38,867 bases of DNA from positions 1 through 38,867 of the forward strand of contig JAATFW010000172.1 of assembly GCA_015654985.1 (NCBI GenBank), in the 5' to 3' direction. Positions 1 to 8,523 of this stretch are shown piece after piece (position 1 is the first letter of the stretch; every line of letters begins with the position of its first letter). The notes below the pieces were generated by a model. It was not told where the DNA came from. It did no database searches and worked only from the letters and a program-made list of their open reading frames with translations. A program made the translations under genes and the position numbers. This stretch comes from Sphingobacteriales bacterium. GTDB taxonomy: Bacteria; Bacteroidota; Bacteroidia; Sphingobacteriales; Sphingobacteriaceae.

Positions 1-160
1 AATCCGAGGGAAAGAAGTTACAAGACCCGGACGAACGATATCAGCCTCCCATGAGAAGGCGATTTATAGATTCAGTAACAGTTGTTCCTGAAAAAGGTCG
101 CTCCGCAAAGCAAACTCCTCCTGTGTTTTTATAATGATAATTGGCTCACAGCCTATGCAA

Positions 161-2962
161 TTAATTACCAGTAGTTGCAATACTGCTTATTATTAATCTT
201 CCGCTGTCGTTAGTATCAGGAAGAGTTATTTGCAATAAGCCATCATATGGGATTTGCGGGATAATTTCCTTTTTATTGAAAGTTACCCGGTATTTATTCT
301 TTGGATTTAAGCACACTAATAAGCTTCTCTTATGTGTCCGGGTTGATTTATCGAATACCAGATCGGCTTGGTAATGTGAGTTGTCTTTGATGAAAGTCTG
401 GTTTTTTATCCATATCTCAAAACCCGTTGTTATTGTGCCGGGCTTAAAATAAGCGGCGTACCATGACAATATTGGTGCAGAAAGGCCCGAAAACTGATGC
501 CAGCCGGCTCCGCGCCCAGTCTTTGCAAAAAAGTGTTCGAAAGTGTAATATGATTCGTTTACTTCTTTACTATAAATATCCATTGCCTTCTGCGCTATTT
601 TAAATGCCAGATCGGTACGTCCGATATCCAGCATGGCCTTCCACATAAACCATTGATGGGGCATCCATACCGAACCGTTCCAGTATCCGTCAGTTTTATA
701 ATAGGCGGCAGACTGGTCTACTACGCCCATGCCTGATGGTGTCCACATGTGCTTTTCTGAAAACATCTTTTCAAGCAAAATTTCTTCCTGCTCCGGCGTA
801 CAAATACCCGAAAATAAAGGATAGGCTCCGTCAAGGCCCATATTATAGTCTTTCCCGCTTTCGTTTTTGTATTTGCCTGAGGCCATGCCTTTTTCGTCAA
901 GTAACACGTAACTAAAATAGCCGCTTTCTGGATTCCATGAATATTTTTGAAGTACTTCTGTAAACTGACTTATATCGGCACGGTAACTTTTCAGATCGTT
1001 GTTTTTGCCTAATGCTTCCGCCGCCATGCTCAATATTTTAGCCACCCGGATACAATGCGCCGTGTTGGATACAGGGGCAATCCATTGTTCAGCTTTCTGA
1101 TCGTGTACGGCAGCCTGGGCGGGATAATCGTCCCAGCCAGCCGAGTTATAGAAATAATCCCAGGTCTTTATCATTCCTGAAGGGGTTCTTGTAGCAGAGT
1201 TTCCGGATCTCCCCGCAAGGAATTCATAGTACTGTTTTAGCCGGGGATAGAAATAGGCGAGAAGGTCTTTCGACTGGGTTTTATTCCAAAGGTCGAAAAA
1301 TGCATACATCTGTACCGGTACCGGAGATCCGTGATGGATAAAGGCGGATTGGCTGCCTGGTTCTGTGGTATAGGCATTGATGCAGTCTATTGCCAGCGAC
1401 GGGTTAATTTCGTTCAGACCTATCCCGATAAAGCCTGAATCCCAGGTATAAAGGCTGTTCCACCATTTTCCGGGGGTAAAATGCCGTATGTACCCTCCCT
1501 GGGTGTATACAGGATAAACTATGTTTGACAGCAGGGTGGCCTTCAGCATCTGACGGGCGAACTGATATTTTTTCCCTTCCGGAAGAACATCTTCTGCCCC
1601 ATCGCTGTTTTTTTGAGTTGAGACCGTGTTTCTAAGGGAATTGAAATCTTTTAACCGGGCTTTCACTGTCTCAAGTCCGCCATTGCACAAAATAGCATAA
1701 AGCGTCTTTTCACTTTCCGGCGCCAGTTCTACAGGCCGGATAAATATATTGGTATAGTGCCCTTTATTGTTGCCTTCGAATGTTTTGCTGACATGGTTAT
1801 GCACCAGTTTCCGGAAAAATATGTCCAGTTCGTCGTTCTTCACCTCCCGTAATTCGAAAGATTTGGAATCCCAGGCAACACCATAATATTCCGGTATGTC
1901 TTTATATTTCAGGATAATATTTCCGGCGGCAAGGCCCTTTGTTCTTATGGGTTCAAAGCTTTTATTCAAAGGTATAATACCAGGGGTTTCTGTCACGCCC
2001 CCGGGAATCACAAAAAATCCGTTAAATTCCGCCTCATCCCCGCCCATTGACTCGAGAGTTAACGTCTGATCCCCTGTTTTTGCGATGGTATAGGGTATTT
2101 CCACTTGTTCAAACCGGCCGGTACCTTTTAGTACGATATCCTGGTTTGCAATTCCGCTTAGTTTAAACAGGCTTTGCCCATTTTCCTTCAGCCGGTAAAC
2201 AAGGTTCAATCTCCCTGTTTCTTTATTTTGCAGGTTTATTTTATAGATAACCTTATCTCCTTTGTTCTTACCGAACCTTTTGGCTATTGCTGTCCCGTTT
2301 ATGTATCCACTCCCCCGTACCTCTCCGCGTTTATATCCATCATAAACCAGGTTATCCTGAGGTCCTTTCTTTGCATATGTCAACGACTGGTAGTCGGTTG
2401 CATTATGCCAGACAACTTCTTTTGAGGCCTGAACCTGCTTATCAGGGTAATCATCGGGATAATCCATAAACGACATCAGGTTGAGCACCAGGTTTTGCGG
2501 TACGGCTGCATTATTGACGCATTTTATCTCAGCTATAACAGTTCCGGAATCTATTATATGATAAGTTACATCTGCATATACCTTATCTTTCCATTCCAGT
2601 TCGTACCGGTAGGTAAAGCGGGTCATCTCGTTATTGCTTTCCCATGGGAAGTATCCCGACTGAAAAAGGACGTTAGGTATAAGGATGCTATTACGGTAAT
2701 AGCCCGGCATTACTGAAAAGTCAAACCGGAATCCTTTTTTTATATCCGGAATATGAGATATGCCTGCATATTTCTTTGAGTAAGGCCCCCAGGGAGATAA
2801 TTGTATGTCATGGCTGTCATTTAACTTGCTAAAATTAAAAGGATGATTATCAGTGTCTTTTTGGGCATAGGATGGCTGAAAGAGCATGCAGGAGAGTAGG
2901 ATCATTATACTTATCATCCGCTTTAGAGAAAATTGTATGAATATAATTTCCTGTCTTTTCAT
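161..2962 (-). CDS. Secreted MGH1/GH63-like glycoside hydrolase
   Basis: A 933-residue exported protein that probably trims an oligosaccharide in the periplasm or at the cell surface; the substrate cannot be read from sequence. The N-terminus has a signal sequence ending near SYAQ; Met16 (codon at 2917) would give a tighter signal peptide and is a possible alternative start. The first ~430 residues look like beta-rich accessory domains. The C-terminal half resembles the (alpha/alpha)6 barrel of GH63/GH37/MGH1 enzymes: TWDSGF (likely the general-acid Asp), NGSVWMPHQW, and a late FEHFF...GAGWHQFSG stretch with a candidate catalytic Glu. The gene stands alone, divergent from the TonB receptor gene, with no SusCD partner on its strand. 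The family call comes from motif resemblance; a GH15- or GH78-like barrel is a less likely alternative. Confidence 0.75.
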   Translation of the reverse strand: MKRQEIIFIQFSLKRMISIMILLSCMLFQPSYAQKDTDNHPFNFSKLNDSHDIQLSPWGPYSKKYAGISHIPDIKKGFRFDFSVMPGYYRNSILIPNVLFQSGYFPWESNNEMTRFTYRYELEWKDKVYADVTYHIIDSGTVIAEIKCVNNAAVPQNLVLNLMSFMDYPDDYPDKQVQASKEVVWHNATDYQSLTYAKKGPQDNLVYDGYKRGEVRGSGYINGTAIAKRFGKNKGDKVIYKINLQNKETGRLNLVYRLKENGQSLFKLSGIANQDIVLKGTGRFEQVEIPYTIAKTGDQTLTLESMGGDEAEFNGFFVIPGGVTETPGIIPLNKSFEPIRTKGLAAGNIILKYKDIPEYYGVAWDSKSFELREVKNDELDIFFRKLVHNHVSKTFEGNNKGHYTNIFIRPVELAPESEKTLYAILCNGGLETVKARLKDFNSLRNTVSTQKNSDGAEDVLPEGKKYQFARQMLKATLLSNIVYPVYTQGGYIRHFTPGKWWNSLYTWDSGFIGIGLNEINPSLAIDCINAYTTEPGSQSAFIHHGSPVPVQMYAFFDLWNKTQSKDLLAYFYPRLKQYYEFLAGRSGNSATRTPSGMIKTWDYFYNSAGWDDYPAQAAVHDQKAEQWIAPVSNTAHCIRVAKILSMAAEALGKNNDLKSYRADISQFTEVLQKYSWNPESGYFSYVLLDEKGMASGKYKNESGKDYNMGLDGAYPLFSGICTPEQEEILLEKMFSEKHMWTPSGMGVVDQSAAYYKTDGYWNGSVWMPHQWFMWKAMLDIGRTDLAFKIAQKAMDIYSKEVNESYYTFEHFFAKTGRGAGWHQFSGLSAPILSWYAAYFKPGTITTGFEIWIKNQTFIKDNSHYQADLVFDKSTRTHKRSLLVCLNPKNKYRVTFNKKEIIPQIPYDGLLQITLPDTNDSGRLIISSIATTGN

Positions 2963-2971
2963 ATTATCTAT

Positions 2972-3002
2972 TTGGATTTATTCTAAATAAAAACTTTCTT
3001 TG
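2972..3002 (+). promoter_or_regulatory. Candidate Bacteroidota promoter for the TonB-receptor operon
   Basis: TTG at 2972-2974 and TTTCTTTG at 2995-3002 are separated by 20 bases. This matches the Bacteroidota sigma-ABfr layout (TTG, about 20 bases, TAnnTTTG) with one mismatch at the second base of the -7 element. It would give a leader of roughly 110 bases before the ATG at 3123. Pattern match only. Confidence 0.4.
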
Positions 3003-3037
3003 CGAAAACAATAGCGGCCCATGTGAAAATTTAACAC

Positions 3038-3076
3038 AAAAAAACCCGGTGATAAGTCGCCAAACATCCCACCGGG
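3038..3076 (-). terminator. Hairpin with U-tract on the minus strand
   Basis: CCCGGTG at 3045-3051 and CACCGGG at 3070-3076 form a perfect 7-bp stem with an 18-base loop. Seven A's at 3038-3044 give a U7 run after the stem when read on the minus strand, the layout of an intrinsic terminator. It lies inside the leader of the plus-strand TonB receptor operon and upstream of the minus-strand hydrolase. It could end antisense transcription or act as an attenuator for the hydrolase. Confidence 0.45.
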
Positions 3077-3122
3077 CTCATGTTAACAGATCTCTCAACC
3101 CATTAAACATTCATGTAAAACT

Positions 3123-5540
3123 ATGAAATCTTTTTTATTATGCAGATTTAGAATCGTCATTAATTTCAAAATCATCCCCGCACTTTTACTGTTATTCTTC
3201 ATCCAATTTGCCCGCGCACAACAAACCGGTTCCATCCGGGGTACCGTAAAGACTTCCGATGGCAAACCCGGAGAATTTGTAACTATCGGCCTTAACGGAA
3301 CTAATAAAGGTACTGTAGTTAATCAAAAGGGCACCTATCGTATTGGAAACATTACACCCGGCAGCTATACCATCACCGCTAAGTTTATCGGCCTTATTGC
3401 ACAAAGCCGGAATATTGAAGTAAGACCCGGAGAAACATTGACTGTGGATTTTACCCTGAACGAAAATAGCGAGCAGTTACAGGAAGTTGTAGTAAGCGGT
3501 AACAAAGCCAGATTTACCAGGGAAAGCAGCACTACTGTGGCCAAAATGCCGCTGAAAAACCTGGAAAACCCGCAGGTTTATACCTCACTGACTAAAGAAC
3601 TGATCCAGGACCAGCAGATCGTTACCTATTCAGACATCCTTAAAAATGTTCCGGGTGTTAACCTGCAATTACAGACAAACACTAATTCGCCTGGCGGCAC
3701 GGTTGGTGTCCGCGGTTTTTCGGGCGGCTCTTACCTGCGTAATGGCTTACCGGGCATGACAGTGGGATTTCTGGACCCGGTTAACATTGAAACGCTGGAA
3801 GCCATTAAAGGCCCTTCAGGCGCTTTGTTCGGCAGCAGCCTGACCTCATTCGGCGGATTATTCAACAGGGTAACTAAAAAACCTTTTGATGCTTTTCAGG
3901 CCACAGCGGCCTATTCTGGCGGCAGCTATGGATTAAGCCGTACCACCCTGGATGTGAACGCGCCTCTAAACGAGGATAAAACTCTTTTGTTCCGCGTCAA
4001 CGGTGCTAAACACTACGAAGGCAGTTTCCAGGATGCCGGTTATCAATCTTATACGTTTATTGCACCATCGCTCACCTACAAGGTGAGTGACAAAATGACT
4101 ATTTATCTGGACGGGGAATACCTGAACGGCAATTTTAACAGTTTTTACCGCTTATTTGCCGATGGCTCCAACGCCACTGGCGTGCACAGTCCTCAGGATC
4201 TGAAACTTGATTTTAAGCGCCGCTTTGTCGGCGATGATATGAAGTATCTGGTGAACACGGGGAACTTTTATGCACAGGTGGATTATGCAATGGGTGCTGG
4301 CTGGAAATCGCAATCCAATTTTTCTTATTCCGGTACCAGTAGCAGCGGACCTACCGCTTATCTGAGCATGCTGGCGGGTAATGAGCGCTTAACCCGTACG
4401 ACTTCTTTAACCGATTATAGCAGGAATGCCATGACAAATATCCAGCAGAACTTTACAGGCGACATAAAGATCGGCGGACTGCGTAACCGGGTATTGATCG
4501 GCCTGGATTACCTGCATAACGAAACCAAAGCCAGCAGTTCTTCACTTATTTATGATACGCTCAATGTGGAGGACCCCGGCATCGCCTATACCAGGATGAC
4601 CGCTGAAGCCGTAACTGCCCGCTTTGCAGGAGCGGCTTTTAATAAGACCAGCGTACAACAAAACACCTATAGCGCTTACGTGCAGGATGTAATAAATATT
4701 ACCGGTCAGTTGGTGGCTCTGGCCAGCGTGCGGGTTGACCGGTTTCAGAACCTTGGCACTTTTAACCTGACAACCCGGGTAACCGGGGGCAAATACAGTC
4801 AAACAGCTTTCTCACCCAAATTTGGTTTAGTTTATGAGGTGATTAAAGACAAGGTATCGGTGTTTGGTAACTATATGAACGGTTTCCAGAATGTGGCACC
4901 CGTAACCCAGCCCGATGCCTCGGTCAGTACCTTTAAGCCACAGCAGGCTAATCAACTGGAAGGCGGCGTGAAACTGAATCTGATGGATGGAAAGCTGACG
5001 GGTAACATCAGCTATTATGATATTAAGGTTACCAACACCGTCCGCACCGATCCGGACAGGCCAGGCTTCAGCATCCAAAATGGGAATCAACTGAGCAAGG
5101 GTTTTGAAGCGGATATGGCCTTTAGCCCTATCCAGGGTCTGAATATGGTAGCCGGCTACTCACATAACAACAGTAAGCTCGTAAAATCGGCGGCCAATGT
5201 GGATGGCTTACGTCCTGTTAGTGCCGGCCCGGCTGATATGGTGAACGGCTGGATCAGCTATCGCATTAACCACGGCGAACTGCATGGCCTTGGCTTAGGT
5301 TTTGGCGGTAATTATGCCAGTGATAATCTCGTAATCCTGACCACGGCTTCCTCATTTGCATTGCCCGCCTATACAACCCTTAACGCTTCGGTATTTTACG
5401 ATCAGCCGAAATATCGGATCGGGCTGAAATGCAATGATCTGAACAACGAAAAATACTATATCGGCTGGGGCACTACTATCCCTCAAACGCCCCGCAGCTT
5501 TATCGCTGAATTTGTGTTAAAATTTGGCGGCGTTAAATAG
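3123..5540 (+). CDS. TonB-dependent siderophore-type receptor
   Basis: An 805-residue outer-membrane receptor for TonB-driven import, most likely of a ferric siderophore. The order is: signal peptide (to about residue 33, ending RAQQ), a CarboxypepD_reg-like beta-sandwich (about 35-115), a plug domain (NVPGVNLQLQ, GVRGFSGGSYLRNG, AIKGPSGALFGSS), then a 22-strand-type barrel ending with an aromatic-rich C-terminal strand. The plug resembles FecA/FhuE-like receptors rather than SusC: the protein is shorter, has no SusD partner, and lacks the long SusC loops. It heads an operon with a PepSY membrane protein 6 bases downstream and a DUF4198 protein, a common ferric-siderophore uptake set in Bacteroidota. 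No STN domain is visible, so it is probably not coupled to the FecR at 8524. Confidence 0.88.
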   Translation: MKSFLLCRFRIVINFKIIPALLLLFFIQFARAQQTGSIRGTVKTSDGKPGEFVTIGLNGTNKGTVVNQKGTYRIGNITPGSYTITAKFIGLIAQSRNIEVRPGETLTVDFTLNENSEQLQEVVVSGNKARFTRESSTTVAKMPLKNLENPQVYTSLTKELIQDQQIVTYSDILKNVPGVNLQLQTNTNSPGGTVGVRGFSGGSYLRNGLPGMTVGFLDPVNIETLEAIKGPSGALFGSSLTSFGGLFNRVTKKPFDAFQATAAYSGGSYGLSRTTLDVNAPLNEDKTLLFRVNGAKHYEGSFQDAGYQSYTFIAPSLTYKVSDKMTIYLDGEYLNGNFNSFYRLFADGSNATGVHSPQDLKLDFKRRFVGDDMKYLVNTGNFYAQVDYAMGAGWKSQSNFSYSGTSSSGPTAYLSMLAGNERLTRTTSLTDYSRNAMTNIQQNFTGDIKIGGLRNRVLIGLDYLHNETKASSSSLIYDTLNVEDPGIAYTRMTAEAVTARFAGAAFNKTSVQQNTYSAYVQDVINITGQLVALASVRVDRFQNLGTFNLTTRVTGGKYSQTAFSPKFGLVYEVIKDKVSVFGNYMNGFQNVAPVTQPDASVSTFKPQQANQLEGGVKLNLMDGKLTGNISYYDIKVTNTVRTDPDRPGFSIQNGNQLSKGFEADMAFSPIQGLNMVAGYSHNNSKLVKSAANVDGLRPVSAGPADMVNGWISYRINHGELHGLGLGFGGNYASDNLVILTTASSFALPAYTTLNASVFYDQPKYRIGLKCNDLNNEKYYIGWGTTIPQTPRSFIAEFVLKFGGVK

Positions 5541-5546
5541 AACCGC

Positions 5547-6710
5547 ATGACCTTTAAGCAGCTTACACTTGTTTTACACCGCTGGCTCGGATTTAGTTCC
5601 GGGCTGGTGGTGTTTATTGTAGGGATCACAGGCTGTACACTTGCTTTCAGGGATGAAATAGAGCATTATACCAAACCCTGTCTTTTTGTTAAGGAACAAA
5701 GCGGAAAAACCGCTTTAGCGCCCTCGGTATTGGATAGCCTGTTAAAAAAAACCTTACCGGGCGTTCCGGCAGATTCGATAAGAATGAGCGGCTTACAATA
5801 TCCTGGTCCGGGCCGCTCGGTTATTGTCAATTATAACATCGGAACGAAAAGTGTTTTCCGGGCATATCTTGATCCTTATACGGGTAAAGCGATCGCTGTA
5901 AACCAGCCCATAATTGATTTTTTTAGCTGGGTGGAACACGGACATCGCTGGTTATGGTTTTCTTTCCAGATCGGCCGGCCCATTCAAAGCAGTTTTATAT
6001 TGGTTTTCCTTTTACTGATGATCAGCGGGATCATTCTTTGGTGGCCTAAACGCTGGAATAAAACCGGCCGCAAAAAAAGCCTCACCGTTAGCTGGCGGTC
6101 CAAATGGAGAAGACTAAATTACGACCTGCACAATGTACTGGGTTTTTACATGACCTGGGTAGCCCTGATCATTGTTATCACGGGCTTGTGTATCAGCTCG
6201 CCCTGGTTTCAGGGCGGTGTTTACTGGCTCACTTCGGGCGGTCAGCAGGCTAAACCCTTTAAACCGGTATTTTCCGATACCACCAATGTTGCTCCCATTC
6301 CGTTTTCGGTGAAACGCCTGGACAGTTTATGGTTCAATCAAATCAGGACCGGCAATCAGGCCAGTATTACATACTTTTTCCCGGCTGCTAAAAATACAGC
6401 GCTGCTGGAAATGGTTAATACCAGTCCCGGTAATACTTACAAACGGGTGTTCCACTATTATGATCAATATACCCTGGCCGATATTTCGGCACAAAGTTCT
6501 TTTTATGGTACTTATGAGCAATCGGGGACAGCCGATAAGCTGCGGCGCATGAATATTGATATCCATATGGGGGTGATTGGCGGCCTTCCTACCAAAACCC
6601 TCGCTTTTCTGGCCAGCCTGATTGCTGCCAGTCTTCCCATCACGGGTTTTTGCATCTGGTGGAACAAACGGAATAAAACAACAAAAAAACACTCAAATCA
6701 TAACACATGA
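5547..6710 (+). CDS. PepSY-associated TM-helix protein (iron-regulated membrane protein)
   Basis: A 387-residue inner-membrane protein of the PepSY_TM/PiuB family, often found beside siderophore receptors and thought to help reduce or release iron from imported siderophores. Four hydrophobic segments are visible at about residues 13-34, 148-166, 197-217 and 351-372. The first begins with the family's typical LHRWLGF motif, and the large periplasmic parts lie between segments 1-2 and 3-4. Conserved His residues sit at the membrane edges (HRW, EHGHRWLW, the DLHNVLG stretch and the late DIHMG), consistent with heme or metal handling. It starts 6 bases after the receptor, and its stop overlaps the next start (ATGA). 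A reductase role is inferred from the family. Confidence 0.85.
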   Translation: MTFKQLTLVLHRWLGFSSGLVVFIVGITGCTLAFRDEIEHYTKPCLFVKEQSGKTALAPSVLDSLLKKTLPGVPADSIRMSGLQYPGPGRSVIVNYNIGTKSVFRAYLDPYTGKAIAVNQPIIDFFSWVEHGHRWLWFSFQIGRPIQSSFILVFLLLMISGIILWWPKRWNKTGRKKSLTVSWRSKWRRLNYDLHNVLGFYMTWVALIIVITGLCISSPWFQGGVYWLTSGGQQAKPFKPVFSDTTNVAPIPFSVKRLDSLWFNQIRTGNQASITYFFPAAKNTALLEMVNTSPGNTYKRVFHYYDQYTLADISAQSSFYGTYEQSGTADKLRRMNIDIHMGVIGGLPTKTLAFLASLIAASLPITGFCIWWNKRNKTTKKHSNHNT

Positions 6711-7420
6711 AAAAGATCAAACAATTTGTGCCAATCTTATTATTTGTGCTCAGCATAAATACCGTATTTGCCCATTCGTTATGGATAGAAACCGCTGCGA
6801 CTGGTAAAATCGGACAGTCTCAATCTGTGAAACTTTACTTTGGAGAATACGGCCAGGGTGAACGTGACGAATTGGGTAAATGGCGTTCTGACCTGAAAGA
6901 CCTGACCCTATGGCTGACAAGCCCCGATGGAAAAAAAGAAAAATTGACGGTTACACAGGGGACAAATTATTGCGCTGCGGACTTTAAGCCGACACAGAAT
7001 GGTGCTTATACCTTAACGGTAAACCATAAGCTTAAAGATTTGAGCGGCACCACTCAACTGGAATTTTTGGCAAGCAGCACGGTTAATGTCGGCGGGACCA
7101 AAGTATTTGAGCCTGCTGCGAACGGAAATGAACTGAAAGTGCTTCCGGTTAGCAGCACCAAAGTGAATGCCCGGGTGAAACTGAAAGTTTGGATGAAAGG
7201 TGAAAGCAAGGCCGGGCTGACTGTGTTGTTATTCTCACCGGCAAGCTGGGGACAAGAGTTGACAACTGATACAGACGGGATTGTTAGCTTTATTCCTCTT
7301 TGGCCGGGTAAATATGTAGCAGAAGCCACCGCGGTTAGCCCGGGGGCCGGTGAATTTAACGGCCACAGCTACACCTCGCTTTGGCAAGGCGCCACCTATA
7401 GTTTCGAGATCAGCAAATAA
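6707..7420 (+). CDS. DUF4198-family periplasmic protein
   Basis: A 237-residue exported protein with a clear signal peptide ending at VFAHS. The mature protein begins HSLWIE, the typical start of DUF4198 (NikM/CbiK-like additional component) proteins, where an exposed N-terminal His is thought to bind metal. The rest is beta-rich, with a first Ig-like half (about 25-130) and a second carboxypeptidase-regulatory-like half ending WPGKYVAEAT. The ATG overlaps the stop of the PepSY gene by 4 bases, so the three genes are translationally coupled. Metal handling in the periplasm during siderophore uptake is an inference from family and context. Confidence 0.8.
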   Translation: MKKIKQFVPILLFVLSINTVFAHSLWIETAATGKIGQSQSVKLYFGEYGQGERDELGKWRSDLKDLTLWLTSPDGKKEKLTVTQGTNYCAADFKPTQNGAYTLTVNHKLKDLSGTTQLEFLASSTVNVGGTKVFEPAANGNELKVLPVSSTKVNARVKLKVWMKGESKAGLTVLLFSPASWGQELTTDTDGIVSFIPLWPGKYVAEATAVSPGAGEFNGHSYTSLWQGATYSFEISK

Positions 7421-7830
7421 ACAAAAAGAGCTTCTGCCGCTGCCGGGTTTCAAAGATTATGAAGACGCCATACAGTATAATGGAGGATCCAGCTCCTGTC
7501 CTCTTTCCGGTCATTAAGTTTCTTTATTTTTATAATAGAACCCTGTTCAGAAAATGATTTTAACGGCGAGAGTGTCTTAACAATTAATTCATTTTTTCTT
7601 AATCTGTGATAGCACTAAATGATCGTATTTTTGTACCCGTAACAAATACCATAGGCTGATGTGTTTATAGATCATCATCATTAGGTTATGGAACTTATTT
7701 TGTAATAAAATATTTAAATTTACATAGTTATCTATATAAAGACGGTGTCTTTGGTATTATTTGCCGTATTGCATAAATATCCGGCCGTATTTTAGGGAAA
7801 TTATGTTTTTTGTCTGCAAGCTTGTTAAAT
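7421..7830. other. Intergenic region upstream of the PUL1 sigma factor
   Basis: About 400 AT-rich bases with no convincing gene. They contain a perfect TAnnTTTG element, TATTTTTG at 7626-7633, without a good TTG at -33, and a palindrome at 7738-7752 listed separately. No strong terminator for the iron operon is visible. The long distance to the sigma gene suggests a long leader or a second promoter nearer the gene. Confidence 0.5.
7738..7752. promoter_or_regulatory. AAAGAC-GGT-GTCTTT palindrome upstream of the sigma gene
   Basis: A perfect 6-bp inverted repeat with a 3-base spacer, about 80 bases before the sigma factor start codon. The same palindrome with one extra spacer base recurs at 8490-8505 before the anti-sigma gene, so it is a candidate operator or shared sigma/response element. 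Confidence 0.45.
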
Positions 7831-8409
7831 ATGCACATGATAAGAGGTTTTTGGGGTAATTCGGGTGAGGGCAAAACGTCAGAAAGCGAATTGAACCTGA
7901 AATCATTATTTGAAGAGCATTACGATCGTTTGGTATATTTTTCATATCAACTGATAAAAAATAAAGAACAGGCAGAGGATATTGCCCAGGAAGCTTTCAT
8001 AAAATATTGGAATTACAGGGAGAATATAGCCTGCGACAAATGTGCAATAAAGAACTACCTGTACAGCACAGTAAAGAATCTTAGCTTTAATGCACTGAGA
8101 CATAATAAAATAGTAGACAGTTATATCAGTACGCAGCAATCGGAAGAGCCTGCAGATCTTCCGGTTATTGATGCGATGATCACAGCGGAGGTTATTGCAG
8201 AAATTCATCTGGCCATACAATCACTACCCGAAAACTACCGTATCATCTCATTGAAAGGTTTTCTGGAGGGAAAGAAAAATCAGGAAATTGCAGACGAACT
8301 GGGAATGTCTGTAAATACCGTAAAAAAACAAAAACAAAAGGCACTGCAGTTGCTTCGCCTGAAGCTAACCTCAGACCTTTTTGCCATACTTTTGTGGATT
8401 ATATTGTAG
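7831..8409 (+). CDS. ECF RNA polymerase sigma factor (FecI-like)
   Basis: A 192-residue ECF-type sigma-70 factor that would direct RNA polymerase to the PUL1 promoter when released by its FecR partner. Region 2 spans about residues 23-92 (LFEEHYDRLVYFSYQLI, then the DIAQEAFIKYW core-binding helix). Region 4 spans about 125-178, with the SLPENYRIISL start and an EIADELGMSVNTVKKQ helix-turn-helix. The open frame extends upstream to a TTG at 7810, but the ATG at 7831 (or 7837) gives a normal N-terminus and no upstream conserved sequence is lost. The hydrophobic tail LFAILLWIIL is common in Bacteroidota FecI-like factors. It is followed after 114 bases by FecR and then by an STN-bearing SusC, the standard trans-envelope signalling set. 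Confidence 0.92.
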   Translation: MHMIRGFWGNSGEGKTSESELNLKSLFEEHYDRLVYFSYQLIKNKEQAEDIAQEAFIKYWNYRENIACDKCAIKNYLYSTVKNLSFNALRHNKIVDSYISTQQSEEPADLPVIDAMITAEVIAEIHLAIQSLPENYRIISLKGFLEGKKNQEIADELGMSVNTVKKQKQKALQLLRLKLTSDLFAILLWIIL

Positions 8410-8489
8410 TTTATTGCAGCCATTAAGGACAATAACTCTTAATCGACAAAAAATTATCTTATTTTTTTCAAAAATGTTATCCACTTTTA

Positions 8490-8505
8490 AAAGACAGGTG
8501 TCTTT
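8490..8505. promoter_or_regulatory. AAAGAC-AGGT-GTCTTT palindrome at the anti-sigma gene start
   Basis: A perfect 6-bp inverted repeat with a 4-base spacer, ending directly against the first possible ATG (8506) of the FecR gene. It nearly matches the palindrome at 7738-7752. If it is an operator or an RNA hairpin at the ribosome site, it favours the second ATG (8524) as the true start. Function is inferred from the repeated occurrence. Confidence 0.45.
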
Positions 8506-8523
8506 ATGCTGAAAACAGGTACG

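Noticed and set aside
3-134. Plus-strand open frame at the left edge (43 codons ending in TAA)
   Set aside because: No start is in the window, no family motif is recognised, and an open run of this length is plausible by chance; it could be the end of a gene outside the window.
3045-3076. Riboswitch in the iron-receptor leader
   Set aside because: No cobalamin, TPP or other conserved core is visible; a single hairpin with a minus-strand U-tract is all that can be supported.
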